6,450 nt of DNA from Candidatus Hydrogenedentota bacterium (GCA_007118235.1 SKRY01000041.1:1-6450); one strand, 5' to 3'; positions 1 to 5,512 are shown, counted from the stretch's first letter. The notes: a model not told the origin generated them from the letters alone. A program made the numbers and translations.

Positions 1-654
1 AAAGGCCCCATATTCCTTGAGTTCATCGACAACACGCGCCACAGTGGATTGCTTCTGGCCGATGGCCACATAGATACAGATCACATCGGTGTCTTTTTGA
101 TTTATAATCGTATCAATGGCGATGGCGGTTTTGCCGGTCTGCCGGTCTCCAATGATCAGTTCGCGCTGCCCCCGGCCGATGGCGGTCATGGCGTCAATCG
201 CCTTGATCCCCGTCTGGAGGGGTTCCTTCACCGGCTCCCGCTCCACAATCCCCGGCGCGATGCGTTCGGTGGGATTGTGTTCGGTGGTGGCAATCGGCTC
301 CCGGCCGTCAATGGCCTCGCCCAACGCATTGACCACCCGGCCCAGCATGGCCTCCCCGACCGGCGTGCCCGTGATGCGCCCGGTCCGCCGGACCGTGTCG
401 CCTTCCTTGATCAACTCATAATCGCCAAAGAGAACGACGCCGACGTTGTCCTCTTCCAGGTTCAGCGCCATGCCCTTCACGTCGTGAGGGAACTCGAGGA
501 GTTCGTTGGCCATGACATTCTGAAGGCCATACAGCCGGGCGATGCCATCGCTAGCCTGAATCACCGTGCCTACTTCATTGATGTCCACATCGGTTTCATA
601 GCCGGAGATGTGGTGCTTGATAATCTCGGTGATCTCAGTCGCTTCTAGTTTCAT
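1..654 (-). CDS. atpA: F1Fo ATP synthase subunit alpha, N-terminal part (runs off the window)
   Basis: This is the non-catalytic nucleotide-binding subunit of the cytoplasmic F1 hexamer. I translated it by hand from the ATG at 654; the frame stays open for 218 codons to the window edge, so the C-terminal half is missing. It starts MKLEATEITEIIKHHISGYE, a typical alpha N-terminus that contacts delta. The beta-barrel domain covers about residues 25-95. The Walker A motif GDRQTGKT lies at residues 169-176, the same numbering as E. coli alpha, and is followed by GQKQSTVARVV at 199-209. The start is set by a GAGGAG ribosome site at 670-665, 10 nt upstream and inside the delta gene. The ATG overlaps the end of delta by 20 bp, which suggests translational coupling. 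Nothing in the visible part is abnormal, so the F1 head looks conventional and catalytically competent. Confidence 0.98.
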   Translation of the reverse strand, partial: MKLEATEITEIIKHHISGYETDVDINEVGTVIQASDGIARLYGLQNVMANELLEFPHDVKGMALNLEEDNVGVVLFGDYELIKEGDTVRRTGRITGTPVGEAMLGRVVNALGEAIDGREPIATTEHNPTERIAPGIVEREPVKEPLQTGIKAIDAMTAIGRGQRELIIGDRQTGKTAIAIDTIINQKDTDVICIYVAIGQKQSTVARVVDELKEYGAF

Positions 655-1207
655 CGAATACTATCTCCTCTGTGAGCAGCTTTTCCTTCAAGCGCTCCAG
701 TTGGGTGTAGAGGCTGCCATCGATAACTTGCTCGCCCATATGCACCACCACCCCATCAATAATACCGGGGTCCACCCGGACATCCAGGCGCACGGCCTTA
801 CCCGAATAGTGGGCCAGACCCTGACGCAACCGGTCCTCCAGCTCCTCGGCAAGGGGGGTGGGGGCTATCACCCGCGCTTCAATGCGGTTGAGCCGCTCGT
901 CAACGATTTGCGCGAATATCCCGGCCACATCCCGCACATAGGCCAACCGGCTGCGCCGTAGCATGAGATCCAGCAAGCGGACCACCGGAACCGGTGTCTC
1001 GTCGTGCGCGCATACAGCTTCCAACAGGGCCGTGCGCATGCTCCGGCTCAGCGAGGGGTTGAACAAAACGGCCCGAAGTTCGTCTTCTTGCTCCAGAAGA
1101 TCCGCGAAGCGCTGAAGCCCGTGCAGCACCGGTTCAAGGTCACTGTCCCTATCCAGCGCCATCCCCAAGCCTTGGGCGTACCGGGTGGCGATTAACCGGT
1201 TTTTCAT
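635..1207 (-). CDS. atpH: F1Fo ATP synthase subunit delta
   Basis: Delta is the stator protein (OSCP homologue) that ties the top of the alpha/beta hexamer to the b-subunit stalk. It is 190 residues, against 177 in E. coli. The N-terminal helical domain starts MKNRLIATRYAQGL and includes the LFNPSLSRSMR segment near residues 48-58. The C-terminal domain carries the family hallmark VDPGIIDGVVVHMGEQVIDGS at about residues 145-165, followed by a charged helix (QLERLKEKL). The ATG overlaps the stop of the upstream b gene as ATGA (4 bp). A GGAG site sits 8 nt before it. Its end overlaps atpA by 20 bp. A dedicated delta gene at this place marks the operon as a standard F-type and not the delta-less N-ATPase type. 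Confidence 0.97.
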   Translation of the reverse strand: MKNRLIATRYAQGLGMALDRDSDLEPVLHGLQRFADLLEQEDELRAVLFNPSLSRSMRTALLEAVCAHDETPVPVVRLLDLMLRRSRLAYVRDVAGIFAQIVDERLNRIEARVIAPTPLAEELEDRLRQGLAHYSGKAVRLDVRVDPGIIDGVVVHMGEQVIDGSLYTQLERLKEKLLTEEIVFDETRSD

Positions 1208-1962
1208 GACATCCGCTCCAACCTGCTGGCGAAATCCTCGACCAACTGGGCCAGGGTCTCATCCGAGCGTTCCGCCGCGTAGCGCTCGCGAAGCTCCGCC
1301 ACGGCTTGCTCCACAAGTTCCCGCCGGATGCGCAACGTGGTCCGCAGTTCCTCGACGTGAACGCGTTCGTTGGTTTCGGCCTCGATCTGCGCCAAGTTTT
1401 GCTCGGTCGCTTTGCGTATCTGATCGCGCTCCTGATGGATGACCGTTTGGGTATGCGCCGTAATCTCCCGGCGCCGCTGATCCAGGGCGTCCAGATGCTT
1501 CTGCGCCTTTTTCTTACGCTCCTCGGCTTTACGCCGGTTTTCCTGCGCCCATTCCAAACGCTTGCGCGCGTCGGCGACTTGCTGATCAAGAAATTCAAGC
1601 AGCGGCTTGCGGCCAAAGCGAACCGCTATGGCGAGCAGCGCCCCGGCATTCAGGCATTCAAACAGAAAGACCGACACGTCGCGTTGGCGCGCCGCCGACT
1701 GAAACTCGGGCCGGGCCTCGTATTCCTCCACGAACGCCACGTCCTCGGCCAGCGCGCCCTCCGCGGGATGCCGCTCGGGGTTCTGGACGTGCATCTTGTA
1801 GGCAGGGCTATGGATGATCTCGAGGTAGCGGTCGTGATCGGCCTGGTATTCCTCGAGATACGCTCCGCTGAGCTGCGGCGGACCCACACCCGCCAGGATG
1901 AGAACGGCCAACAAGATGTAGACGGCCAACAGGCCAAGGAAAAACCGCTTCGCCGGACTCAA
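1204..1962 (-). CDS. atpF: F1Fo ATP synthase subunit b, long form with N-terminal extracytoplasmic insert
   Basis: This is a peripheral-stalk subunit of 252 residues, against about 156 in E. coli. Residues 97-116 form the membrane helix, followed by RKPLLEFLDQQVADARKRLE and a long charged helix from 118 to 252 that is typical of the b dimerisation and delta-binding regions. The unusual part lies before it: a first hydrophobic segment (residues 7-26; signal peptide or true membrane helix) and an acidic, His-containing stretch (27-96) that would lie outside the cytoplasm if the second helix has the normal b orientation. The start is TTG (1962-1960), overlapping the previous stop as TTGA. It is supported by a GGAGG site at 1976-1972 with 9 nt spacing. 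Delta follows with an ATGA overlap. Some deltaproteobacterial b subunits also have a signal-like N-terminus, but I recall shorter inserts. Confidence 0.9.
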   Translation of the reverse strand: MSPAKRFFLGLLAVYILLAVLILAGVGPPQLSGAYLEEYQADHDRYLEIIHSPAYKMHVQNPERHPAEGALAEDVAFVEEYEARPEFQSAARQRDVSVFLFECLNAGALLAIAVRFGRKPLLEFLDQQVADARKRLEWAQENRRKAEERKKKAQKHLDALDQRRREITAHTQTVIHQERDQIRKATEQNLAQIEAETNERVHVEELRTTLRIRRELVEQAVAELRERYAAERSDETLAQLVEDFASRLERMS

Positions 1963-2390
1963 TTCAGCGGCCCTCCCCCGCGTACACGCGCGTCAATGAT
2001 CTCGATGATCTGCGGCGCCATGTCTTGATAGCGCTCCCGTTCCTTGGCCAGCCGTTGGCGTTGCTTTTCCCGGGCTTCCTCGATGCGCGCGGCGCTATCC
2101 TGTTTCGCCCGCTGGATGACGTCGAATCGCTCATCGAGCGCGGTGCGGCGCGCTTCCTCAATGCGGTTGGCGGCCACCCGCCGCGCGGAGGCCAACTCAC
2201 GGGCGTAATACACCTCGCACCGCTCGGCTTCCTCCTGAAGCTTCTCGGCCTGGGTATGGTCCTCTTCGATCGTGTGTTCCCGCTTGTCCATGACATCCAA
2301 CACCGGCCTCAGGAAACACCGGTGCGAGACCACCATGAAGATAAGGAACAGCCCGACCTGAACCAACAGGGTAAAGTTAACGACTATCAT
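1959..2390 (-). CDS. F1Fo ATP synthase subunit b' (short b-type stator subunit)
   Basis: This is a single-span stator subunit of 143 residues. A membrane helix at about residues 5-21 (FTLLVQVGLFLIFMVV) is followed by the typical joint LRPVLDVMDKREHTI and a continuous charged, Ala/Glu/Arg-rich coiled coil to the end. The motif and the position before a second b gene fit the b' (AtpX/AtpG-type) subunit of a b/b' heterodimeric stalk. An in-frame ATG at 2402 would add MRPC, but the GGAGGG element (2408-2403) abuts that codon with no spacing. It lies 12 nt from the ATG at 2390, and the N-terminus MIVVNFTLL also fits the family better, so I prefer 2390. The reading frame ends TGA inside the next gene's TTG start. 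A 152-base spacer separates it from atpE upstream. Confidence 0.9.
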   Translation of the reverse strand: MIVVNFTLLVQVGLFLIFMVVSHRCFLRPVLDVMDKREHTIEEDHTQAEKLQEEAERCEVYYARELASARRVAANRIEEARRTALDERFDVIQRAKQDSAARIEEAREKQRQRLAKERERYQDMAPQIIEIIDARVRGGGPLN

Positions 2391-2515
2391 ACAAGGGCGC
2401 ATCCCTCCGCGCTGTTATCTCGCGAAAACGAGCAGGGCGCGGGGTCTTGGGTTTGCGTTTTCCCGGAATGGCGGCGCGCGCCATGGGGTGTGTTCCCAGC
2501 GTCAGTCATAGCCAT
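2387..2515 (-). CDS. Possible 42-residue small ORF between atpE and b'
   Basis: On the minus strand an ATG at 2515 (or in-frame 2509) opens 42 codons that end in TGA at 2389-2387. The stop overlaps the preferred b' start as ATGA, the same type of 4-base overlap used by the two downstream gene pairs. The product (starting MAMTDAGNTPHGARRHSGKT) is basic, hydrophilic, has no membrane segment and resembles nothing I know. No clear ribosome binding site precedes it. It may be a chance reading frame in GC-rich DNA, or a leader that couples translation into b'. Confidence that it is a real gene is low. Confidence 0.15.
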   Translation of the reverse strand: MAMTDAGNTPHGARRHSGKTQTQDPAPCSFSRDNSAEGCALV

Positions 2516-2554
2516 CCCATCCGGCTGCGAGGCTCCACCAAAACGCGACTCGGA
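2403..2554 (-). other. Spacer between atpE and b' with GC-rich inverted repeat
   Basis: This 152-base gap is the largest within the ATP synthase gene run downstream of atpI. It holds a perfect 10-base palindrome GGCGCGCGCC at 2473-2482, which lies in a slightly longer inverted repeat (ATGGCG at 2468-2473, CGCCAT at 2479-2484). There is no T-run after it on the minus strand, so it is not a convincing intrinsic terminator. The b' ribosome site GGAGGG lies at its downstream end (2408-2403). It may separate highly translated atpE from the less-needed stator genes by RNA processing or structure; that is inference. Confidence 0.4.
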
Positions 2555-2872
2555 TTAGGCCAGGTACAGCAGCAGCAGCAACGAGATAACGAAGGCGTAG
2601 ATGCCCGTCGTCTCGGAGACCGCTTGGCCCAGAAGCATGGTGCGCGTCAATAGGTTCGAGTTCTCCGGACTCCGGCCGATGGCCTCGCAGGCTTTGCCGG
2701 CCGCGAATCCCTGACCAATGCCCGGGCCGATGGCCCCAAAGCCCATGGCGAGTCCCGCGCCGATGAAGGACGCCGCCTGAAGCAGTTCGCTTCCCGTTAT
2801 GACTGCGGCCGCTTCTTCCGGCGCCTGACTCATGACGGTCTGCACCACCGCCGAAATCGTTCCGATATCCAT
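2555..2872 (-). CDS. atpE: F1Fo ATP synthase subunit c, single hairpin with Na+-type ligand set
   Basis: This is the rotor-ring subunit of Fo, carrying the coupling ion past subunit a. It is 105 residues, longer than usual (70-90) because of an N-terminal extension of about 22 residues before the first helix. Helix 1 spans about 36-58 with the Gly-rich face GAGLAMGFGAIGPGIGQG. The polar loop is ACEAIGRSPE, and helix 2 is about 78-104. The carboxylate is E87 in QAVSETTGIY. Q54, V85, E87, T88 and Y92 match the Na+ ligands of Ilyobacter tartaricus c (Q32, V63, E65, S66, Y70) with the same Q-to-E spacing of 33, so Na+ coupling is predicted but not proven. The ATG at 2872 has a good site (GGGAG at 2885-2881, 8 nt). 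It lies just after the c-like concatemer gene. Confidence 0.96.
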   Translation of the reverse strand: MDIGTISAVVQTVMSQAPEEAAAVITGSELLQAASFIGAGLAMGFGAIGPGIGQGFAAGKACEAIGRSPENSNLLTRTMLLGQAVSETTGIYAFVISLLLLLYLA

Positions 2873-2895
2873 TGCATCAACTCCCTAACCTGTAT

Positions 2896-2915
2896 GCGGG
2901 TGCATGCGCCCCCGC
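2896..2915 (-). promoter_or_regulatory. Hairpin in the spacer between the two c-type genes
   Basis: The 61-base spacer between the concatemer and atpE contains an inverted repeat, GCGGG at 2896-2900 and CCCGC at 2911-2915. It has two more inner pairs (GC/GC) after one mismatch and a four-base ATGC loop. It lies 11 nt upstream of the atpE ribosome site. There is no U-run, so it is unlikely to be a terminator. A role in mRNA processing, stability or differential translation of atpE is inferred from position only. Confidence 0.35.
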
Positions 2916-2933
2916 GCTAACTTCCCGGGGGGC

Positions 2934-3908
2934 TTATACGATATACAAAACCACAAGCGCGATGACCAAGGCGTACACGGCGGTGGTCTGTGAAACCGCC
3001 TGCCCCGTGAGCATCGTGCGAAGGATAACGTTCTCGCTGCGAACGCGGGCCGCGATGGCCTCGCACGCGGTCTCGCCAGCGAAACCGCTGCCGATGCCCG
3101 CGCCAATGCCTCCAAAGCCCGCCGCGATGCCCGCGGCCAAGAGCTGGGCGAGGCTCGTCCAGCCGGGCTCCATGGCGTGGCGCGTGAACAGTACAAACGC
3201 CACGAGCAAACCGAATATGGCCGGCGTTTGACATACCGCTTGCGCCACGAGCATGTTGCGGAACGTGACATCCTGATTCTGGGGCCACTTGCCGATGCCG
3301 GTGATCCCGCCGCCCGCCGCGATGCCGCTGCCGATGCCTGGCCCGAGCGCGCCAGCACCGATGGCGAGCCCCGCGCCCAGCACAATGCCGATGTGAACCA
3401 CGTCGGTTCCCGGTTGTTGGGTGAACAGCAGCAACAAGGCGATGACCATCGCGAAGATGGTGGGCGATTGCGCCACCGCCTGGCCAATAACCATCCGCAA
3501 CGTGATGGGCGTGATCTTGCGGGGGTTGCGGGCAACCCCATCGCACGCCGTGGCCCCGGGCCAACCGCATCCAAGGCCGCTGCCAAAACTGCCCAGTCCG
3601 ATGGCGAGGCCGGCGCCAATCATCGTGGCGACGAAATTGCCGCCCACCATCTCGGGATCGGTGGCGGGCATGAACAGAATAAGGATGGCGATCACCAATG
3701 GGAACACGCTAACCGTGCCCCCGCCCACCGCCTGTCCAATCAGCATGGTGCGAACCATGGCGTTGTTCTGCGTGGGCTGCCGCATCAGGCCTTCGTCGCC
3801 GCTCGCGGCCACCATGCCCATACCAATGCCCGCGCCAATACCGCCTAGCCCCACGGCTATTCCGGCGCCGAAAATCCGGCCGATCGCTTCAAGTGTCTGA
3901 GGTTCCAC
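2934..3908 (-). CDS. c-type rotor concatemer: four fused hairpins, all lacking the ion-binding carboxylate
   Basis: This is a 324-residue membrane protein made of four subunit-c-like hairpins. The helix-1 Gly-rich motif (GAG.A.G.G..G.G.G) recurs near residues 14-31, 98-115, 178-195 and 259-275. The helix-2 motif (GQAV or AQAV) recurs at 58, 142, 222 and 302. Where atpE has Glu87 the repeats have G63, Q147, Q227 and Q307. Where atpE has Gln54 they have M30, C114, S194 and S274. Cytoplasmic loops keep R43-Q-P and R127-N-P, drift to K207-W-P, and become R288-V-R in the last hairpin, which otherwise resembles atpE most (ACEAI loop). No acidic residue lies inside the predicted helix-2 segments. 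The start is GTG at 3908 with only a weak GGGA-like site; an in-frame stop at 3923-3921 rules out an ATG start further upstream. The position between atpB and atpE argues for a rotor part or a rotor-derived accessory protein. Length and repeat count exceed the two-hairpin V-type c. Confidence 0.93.
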   Translation of the reverse strand: MEPQTLEAIGRIFGAGIAVGLGGIGAGIGMGMVAASGDEGLMRQPTQNNAMVRTMLIGQAVGGGTVSVFPLVIAILILFMPATDPEMVGGNFVATMIGAGLAIGLGSFGSGLGCGWPGATACDGVARNPRKITPITLRMVIGQAVAQSPTIFAMVIALLLLFTQQPGTDVVHIGIVLGAGLAIGAGALGPGIGSGIAAGGGITGIGKWPQNQDVTFRNMLVAQAVCQTPAIFGLLVAFVLFTRHAMEPGWTSLAQLLAAGIAAGFGGIGAGIGSGFAGETACEAIAARVRSENVILRTMLTGQAVSQTTAVYALVIALVVLYIV

Positions 3909-3952
3909 TGCCAGTTCCCGTCAAGTATCCAGTGAACAAACCGGGCCACGAA

Positions 3953-4687
3953 CTACTTTATGGCCACGGATATGTAGGTAAGGGTGAGCATCGCGAACAC
4001 AAACGCCTGGATCGCCCCCACGAAAAACACGAAGAAGAACAACAATCCAATAGGCAACACCAGATAAAAGACGAGGTGGGAGATAACCACCAGCAAGACG
4101 GCGCTGCCCACGATGTTGCCGAACAGACGGAACGAAATCGATAGGACCTTTGAGATCTCGCCCACCACATTGAGCGGAAAGAAGAAAAGCGCTGAAATTT
4201 TACCGGCGATGCCGGGTTGCTGCCACAGGGGTCCCAACAGTTCCTCTAGATAGCCCCAGATTCCCTTGGCGGCGATGCCGCAGACCACGGCTATCCCAAC
4301 ACCCAAAATACCCAAACCCAACGTGGTGCTAAGATCAGCCGTGGGCTCCTCGAACCACGGGCCGGGCAGGAAACCCAAGAAATTGGCCAGGATGAGAAAC
4401 AGAAACATGCCCGTAATCAAAGGGAAAAACCGGCGGTTCTTCTCCCGATCCATTTCCAGGGAGGACGCCACCAAATTGTCGAACGCCCCGACCACCCACT
4501 CAAGCGCCGCTTGACCGCGATTGGGCACGGCGGAGAGACGGCGGGTGGCGGCATACATCAACCCCCACAGCACCGCCATCACCACCAACGTGTTGACGAC
4601 GGTGTACGGATTCACCCCCCCCATTGGAATCTCAAGATTCGTCCCGGGAAGGTAATACAGGATATAACGTTCCCCTATATCATCCAT
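3953..4687 (-). CDS. atpB: F1Fo ATP synthase subunit a
   Basis: This is the membrane stator subunit that forms the two ion half-channels beside the c-ring. It is 244 residues (E. coli 271), with hydrophobic helices at about 31-47, 90-109, 122-142, 164-182, 184-213 and 214-242. The essential arginine is R187 in SFRLFGN, preceded by the helix PLNVVGEISK with E177. Q227 in GAIQAFVFAML corresponds to E. coli Q252. By counting from R187 and Q227, the positions of E. coli E219 and H245 appear as A196 and V220, so the polar pathway differs from E. coli, as it does in many bacteria. The ATG lies 4 nt after the atpI stop, with no strong ribosome site of its own, which suggests translational coupling. 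Confidence 0.96.
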   Translation of the reverse strand: MDDIGERYILYYLPGTNLEIPMGGVNPYTVVNTLVVMAVLWGLMYAATRRLSAVPNRGQAALEWVVGAFDNLVASSLEMDREKNRRFFPLITGMFLFLILANFLGFLPGPWFEEPTADLSTTLGLGILGVGIAVVCGIAAKGIWGYLEELLGPLWQQPGIAGKISALFFFPLNVVGEISKVLSISFRLFGNIVGSAVLLVVISHLVFYLVLPIGLLFFFVFFVGAIQAFVFAMLTLTYISVAIK

Positions 4688-4691
4688 GAAA

Positions 4692-5081
4692 TTACTTTGC
4701 TTGCCTCGTAAGGTCTAGACCGGCCACGCCGAGCACAATCATCGCGAGTTTGACCAAGAAGAGTCCCCCCGCAGCCCCGATGAGTCCGTACCCAGAATCC
4801 AGATCAAGGGTGTATGCGCGATACAAGATCACCCCATACAATGCCGTGCGCACACACATCCAGCGTAGGGCAACGGATTGTAGCTTACTTGGGTCCTCCG
4901 ATGCAACCCTGCTGATCCGCCGCGCCATCAGCCAGAAACCCAAGGCTCCCCCAATGCCGCCCAACAGCACGCCGTGCGCCAGCGCCCGGTCGAACACAAG
5001 CGCCAGCGCCGCGAACACCACCGTCGCCAACGCCGTGAGCTGAACCGTCAGCAACCGAAATTGTTTATCGCCATTATCCAT
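4692..5081 (-). CDS. atpI: ATP synthase protein I (AtpI-like)
   Basis: This is a four-helix membrane protein of 129 residues at the head of the operon, directly before atpB, the classic atpI place. Hydrophobic segments are at about 10-30, 34-52, 74-90 and 95-118, with the basic ARRISR motif between helices 2 and 3. AtpI-family proteins help c-ring assembly or Mg2+/Ca2+ handling in some bacteria and are dispensable in others. An in-frame ATG at 5147 would add 22 residues, but it has no ribosome site and would lie only about 14 nt from the predicted transcription start. The ATG at 5081 has AAGG 5 nt before it and gives a family-like N-terminus (MDNGDKQFRLL). Sequence identity to characterised AtpI is not obvious by eye, so the call rests on size, helix pattern and position. 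Confidence 0.75.
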   Translation of the reverse strand: MDNGDKQFRLLTVQLTALATVVFAALALVFDRALAHGVLLGGIGGALGFWLMARRISRVASEDPSKLQSVALRWMCVRTALYGVILYRAYTLDLDSGYGLIGAAGGLFLVKLAMIVLGVAGLDLTRQAK

Positions 5082-5144
5082 TGAGACCTTGAGTTTTCCC
5101 GGCGCGCCCGGCCATGACACGGCGGAAACGGCGCACTGAACGAA

Positions 5145-5193
5145 CATTCATGTTGTGAATTACCCATATCATATAGCGAACGCTCATTCATGT
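5145..5193 (-). repeat. Direct repeat ACATGAATG flanking the atp promoter
   Basis: The minus-strand sequence ACATGAATG occurs at 5193-5185, starting inside the -35 box, and again at 5153-5145, about 40 bp downstream just after the expected transcription start. Each copy is followed by TTCG, after three extra bases (AGC plus G shift) in the upstream copy and directly in the downstream copy. An overlapping inverted repeat TCATT-N7-AATGA surrounds the -35 region. Placement suggests operator sites, but nine bases twice is modest evidence. Confidence 0.4.
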
Positions 5194-5196
5194 CAA
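5168..5196 (-). promoter_or_regulatory. Strong sigma70-type promoter for the atpI-atpB-c-b-delta-alpha operon
   Basis: On the minus strand a perfect -35 box TTGACA (5196-5191) is followed after exactly 17 nt by TATGAT (5173-5168), one base off the -10 consensus. Transcription would begin near 5161, leaving a leader of about 80 nt before the atpI ATG at 5081. It lies downstream of the AtpZ-like gene, so that gene is not under this promoter. Flanking repeats (ACATGAATG twice) are described separately. Confidence 0.75.
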
Positions 5197-5236
5197 ATGA
5201 AACAGCGCCGCCGATCTCCGCCAACGATACCGCGCT

Positions 5237-5470
5237 CTATCCGCCGATTTCCTTCATCATCAGCTTGTACACGGCGTAGCCCCCCGAGGCTATCCCCAGC
5301 GCAATCATCAGGACCAGGACAATCCCCCTACCCCCAAGCCACCGATCCAAGTAGAGGCCCCCCAGCACGCCCAAGCCAATCGCCGCGCCCATGGTCAGCC
5401 CCACCTGGCCCACCAGGGCCAAGGCGCTGAACACGGCGCCGGCTGGGAGATCGCGCTTCCGTTTAATCAT
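5237..5470 (-). CDS. atpZ: AtpZ-like small membrane protein (ATPase gene 1 / AtpI-related family)
   Basis: This is a 77-residue protein with two membrane helices (about 13-37 and 48-71) joined by the short motif GGLYLDRWLGGRG. A Gly-rich first helix followed by YLDRWLG and a second helix is the pattern of the AtpZ / F0F1-ATPase gene-1 family found upstream of atpI or atpB in many bacteria. In Bacillus, AtpZ with AtpI has been linked to divalent cation transport. The first residues (MIKRKRDLP) are basic and probably cytoplasmic. The ATG at 5470 has no strong ribosome site. It is separated from atpI by 155 bases that contain the operon promoter, so it is probably transcribed from further upstream or by read-through from the SDR gene 42 bp before it. 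Confidence 0.75.
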   Translation of the reverse strand: MIKRKRDLPAGAVFSALALVGQVGLTMGAAIGLGVLGGLYLDRWLGGRGIVLVLMIALGIASGGYAVYKLMMKEIGG

Positions 5471-5512
5471 TTCGCTTGCACTCGGCGCTTATGTGACACG
5501 GCGGCGTTCAAT

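Noticed and set aside
1306..2028. Long open frames on the plus strand (also at 49-648, 3177-3848 and 5780-6349)
   Set aside because: They lie opposite strongly supported minus-strand genes, have no recognisable domains, and are the usual antisense open frames of GC-rich coding DNA.
2567..2582. CAG/GCA trinucleotide run
   Set aside because: It encodes the poly-Leu tail of subunit c helix 2 (repeated CTG codons) and is explained by the protein.
2885..3619. Alternative minus-strand frames of 244 and 217 codons within the concatemer gene
   Set aside because: They are Arg/Ser/Pro- or His/Arg-rich frame-shifted readings of a GC-rich repeat gene, without family motifs.
2934..3908. Concatemer as V/A-type ATPase subunit K from a V-type operon
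   Set aside because: All neighbouring genes are F-type (alpha with GDRQTGKT, delta, b, a with RLFGN), and the fourth hairpin resembles the adjacent F-type c. A distant V-type origin of the other hairpins is not excluded.
2934..3908. Fusion caused by assembly error or lost stop codons between tandem atpE copies
   Set aside because: The four repeats differ strongly from one another at residue level, are joined by distinct loops with no remnant ribosome sites, and share the same loss of the carboxylate. This looks like an old, selected fusion.
1..5237. N-ATPase-type (Na+-translocating, horizontally spread) operon
   Set aside because: The two small membrane genes before atpB resemble an AtpQ/AtpR pair, but N-ATPase operons start with beta and epsilon and lack delta. 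Here delta is present and the order is I-B-c-c-b'-b-delta-alpha.
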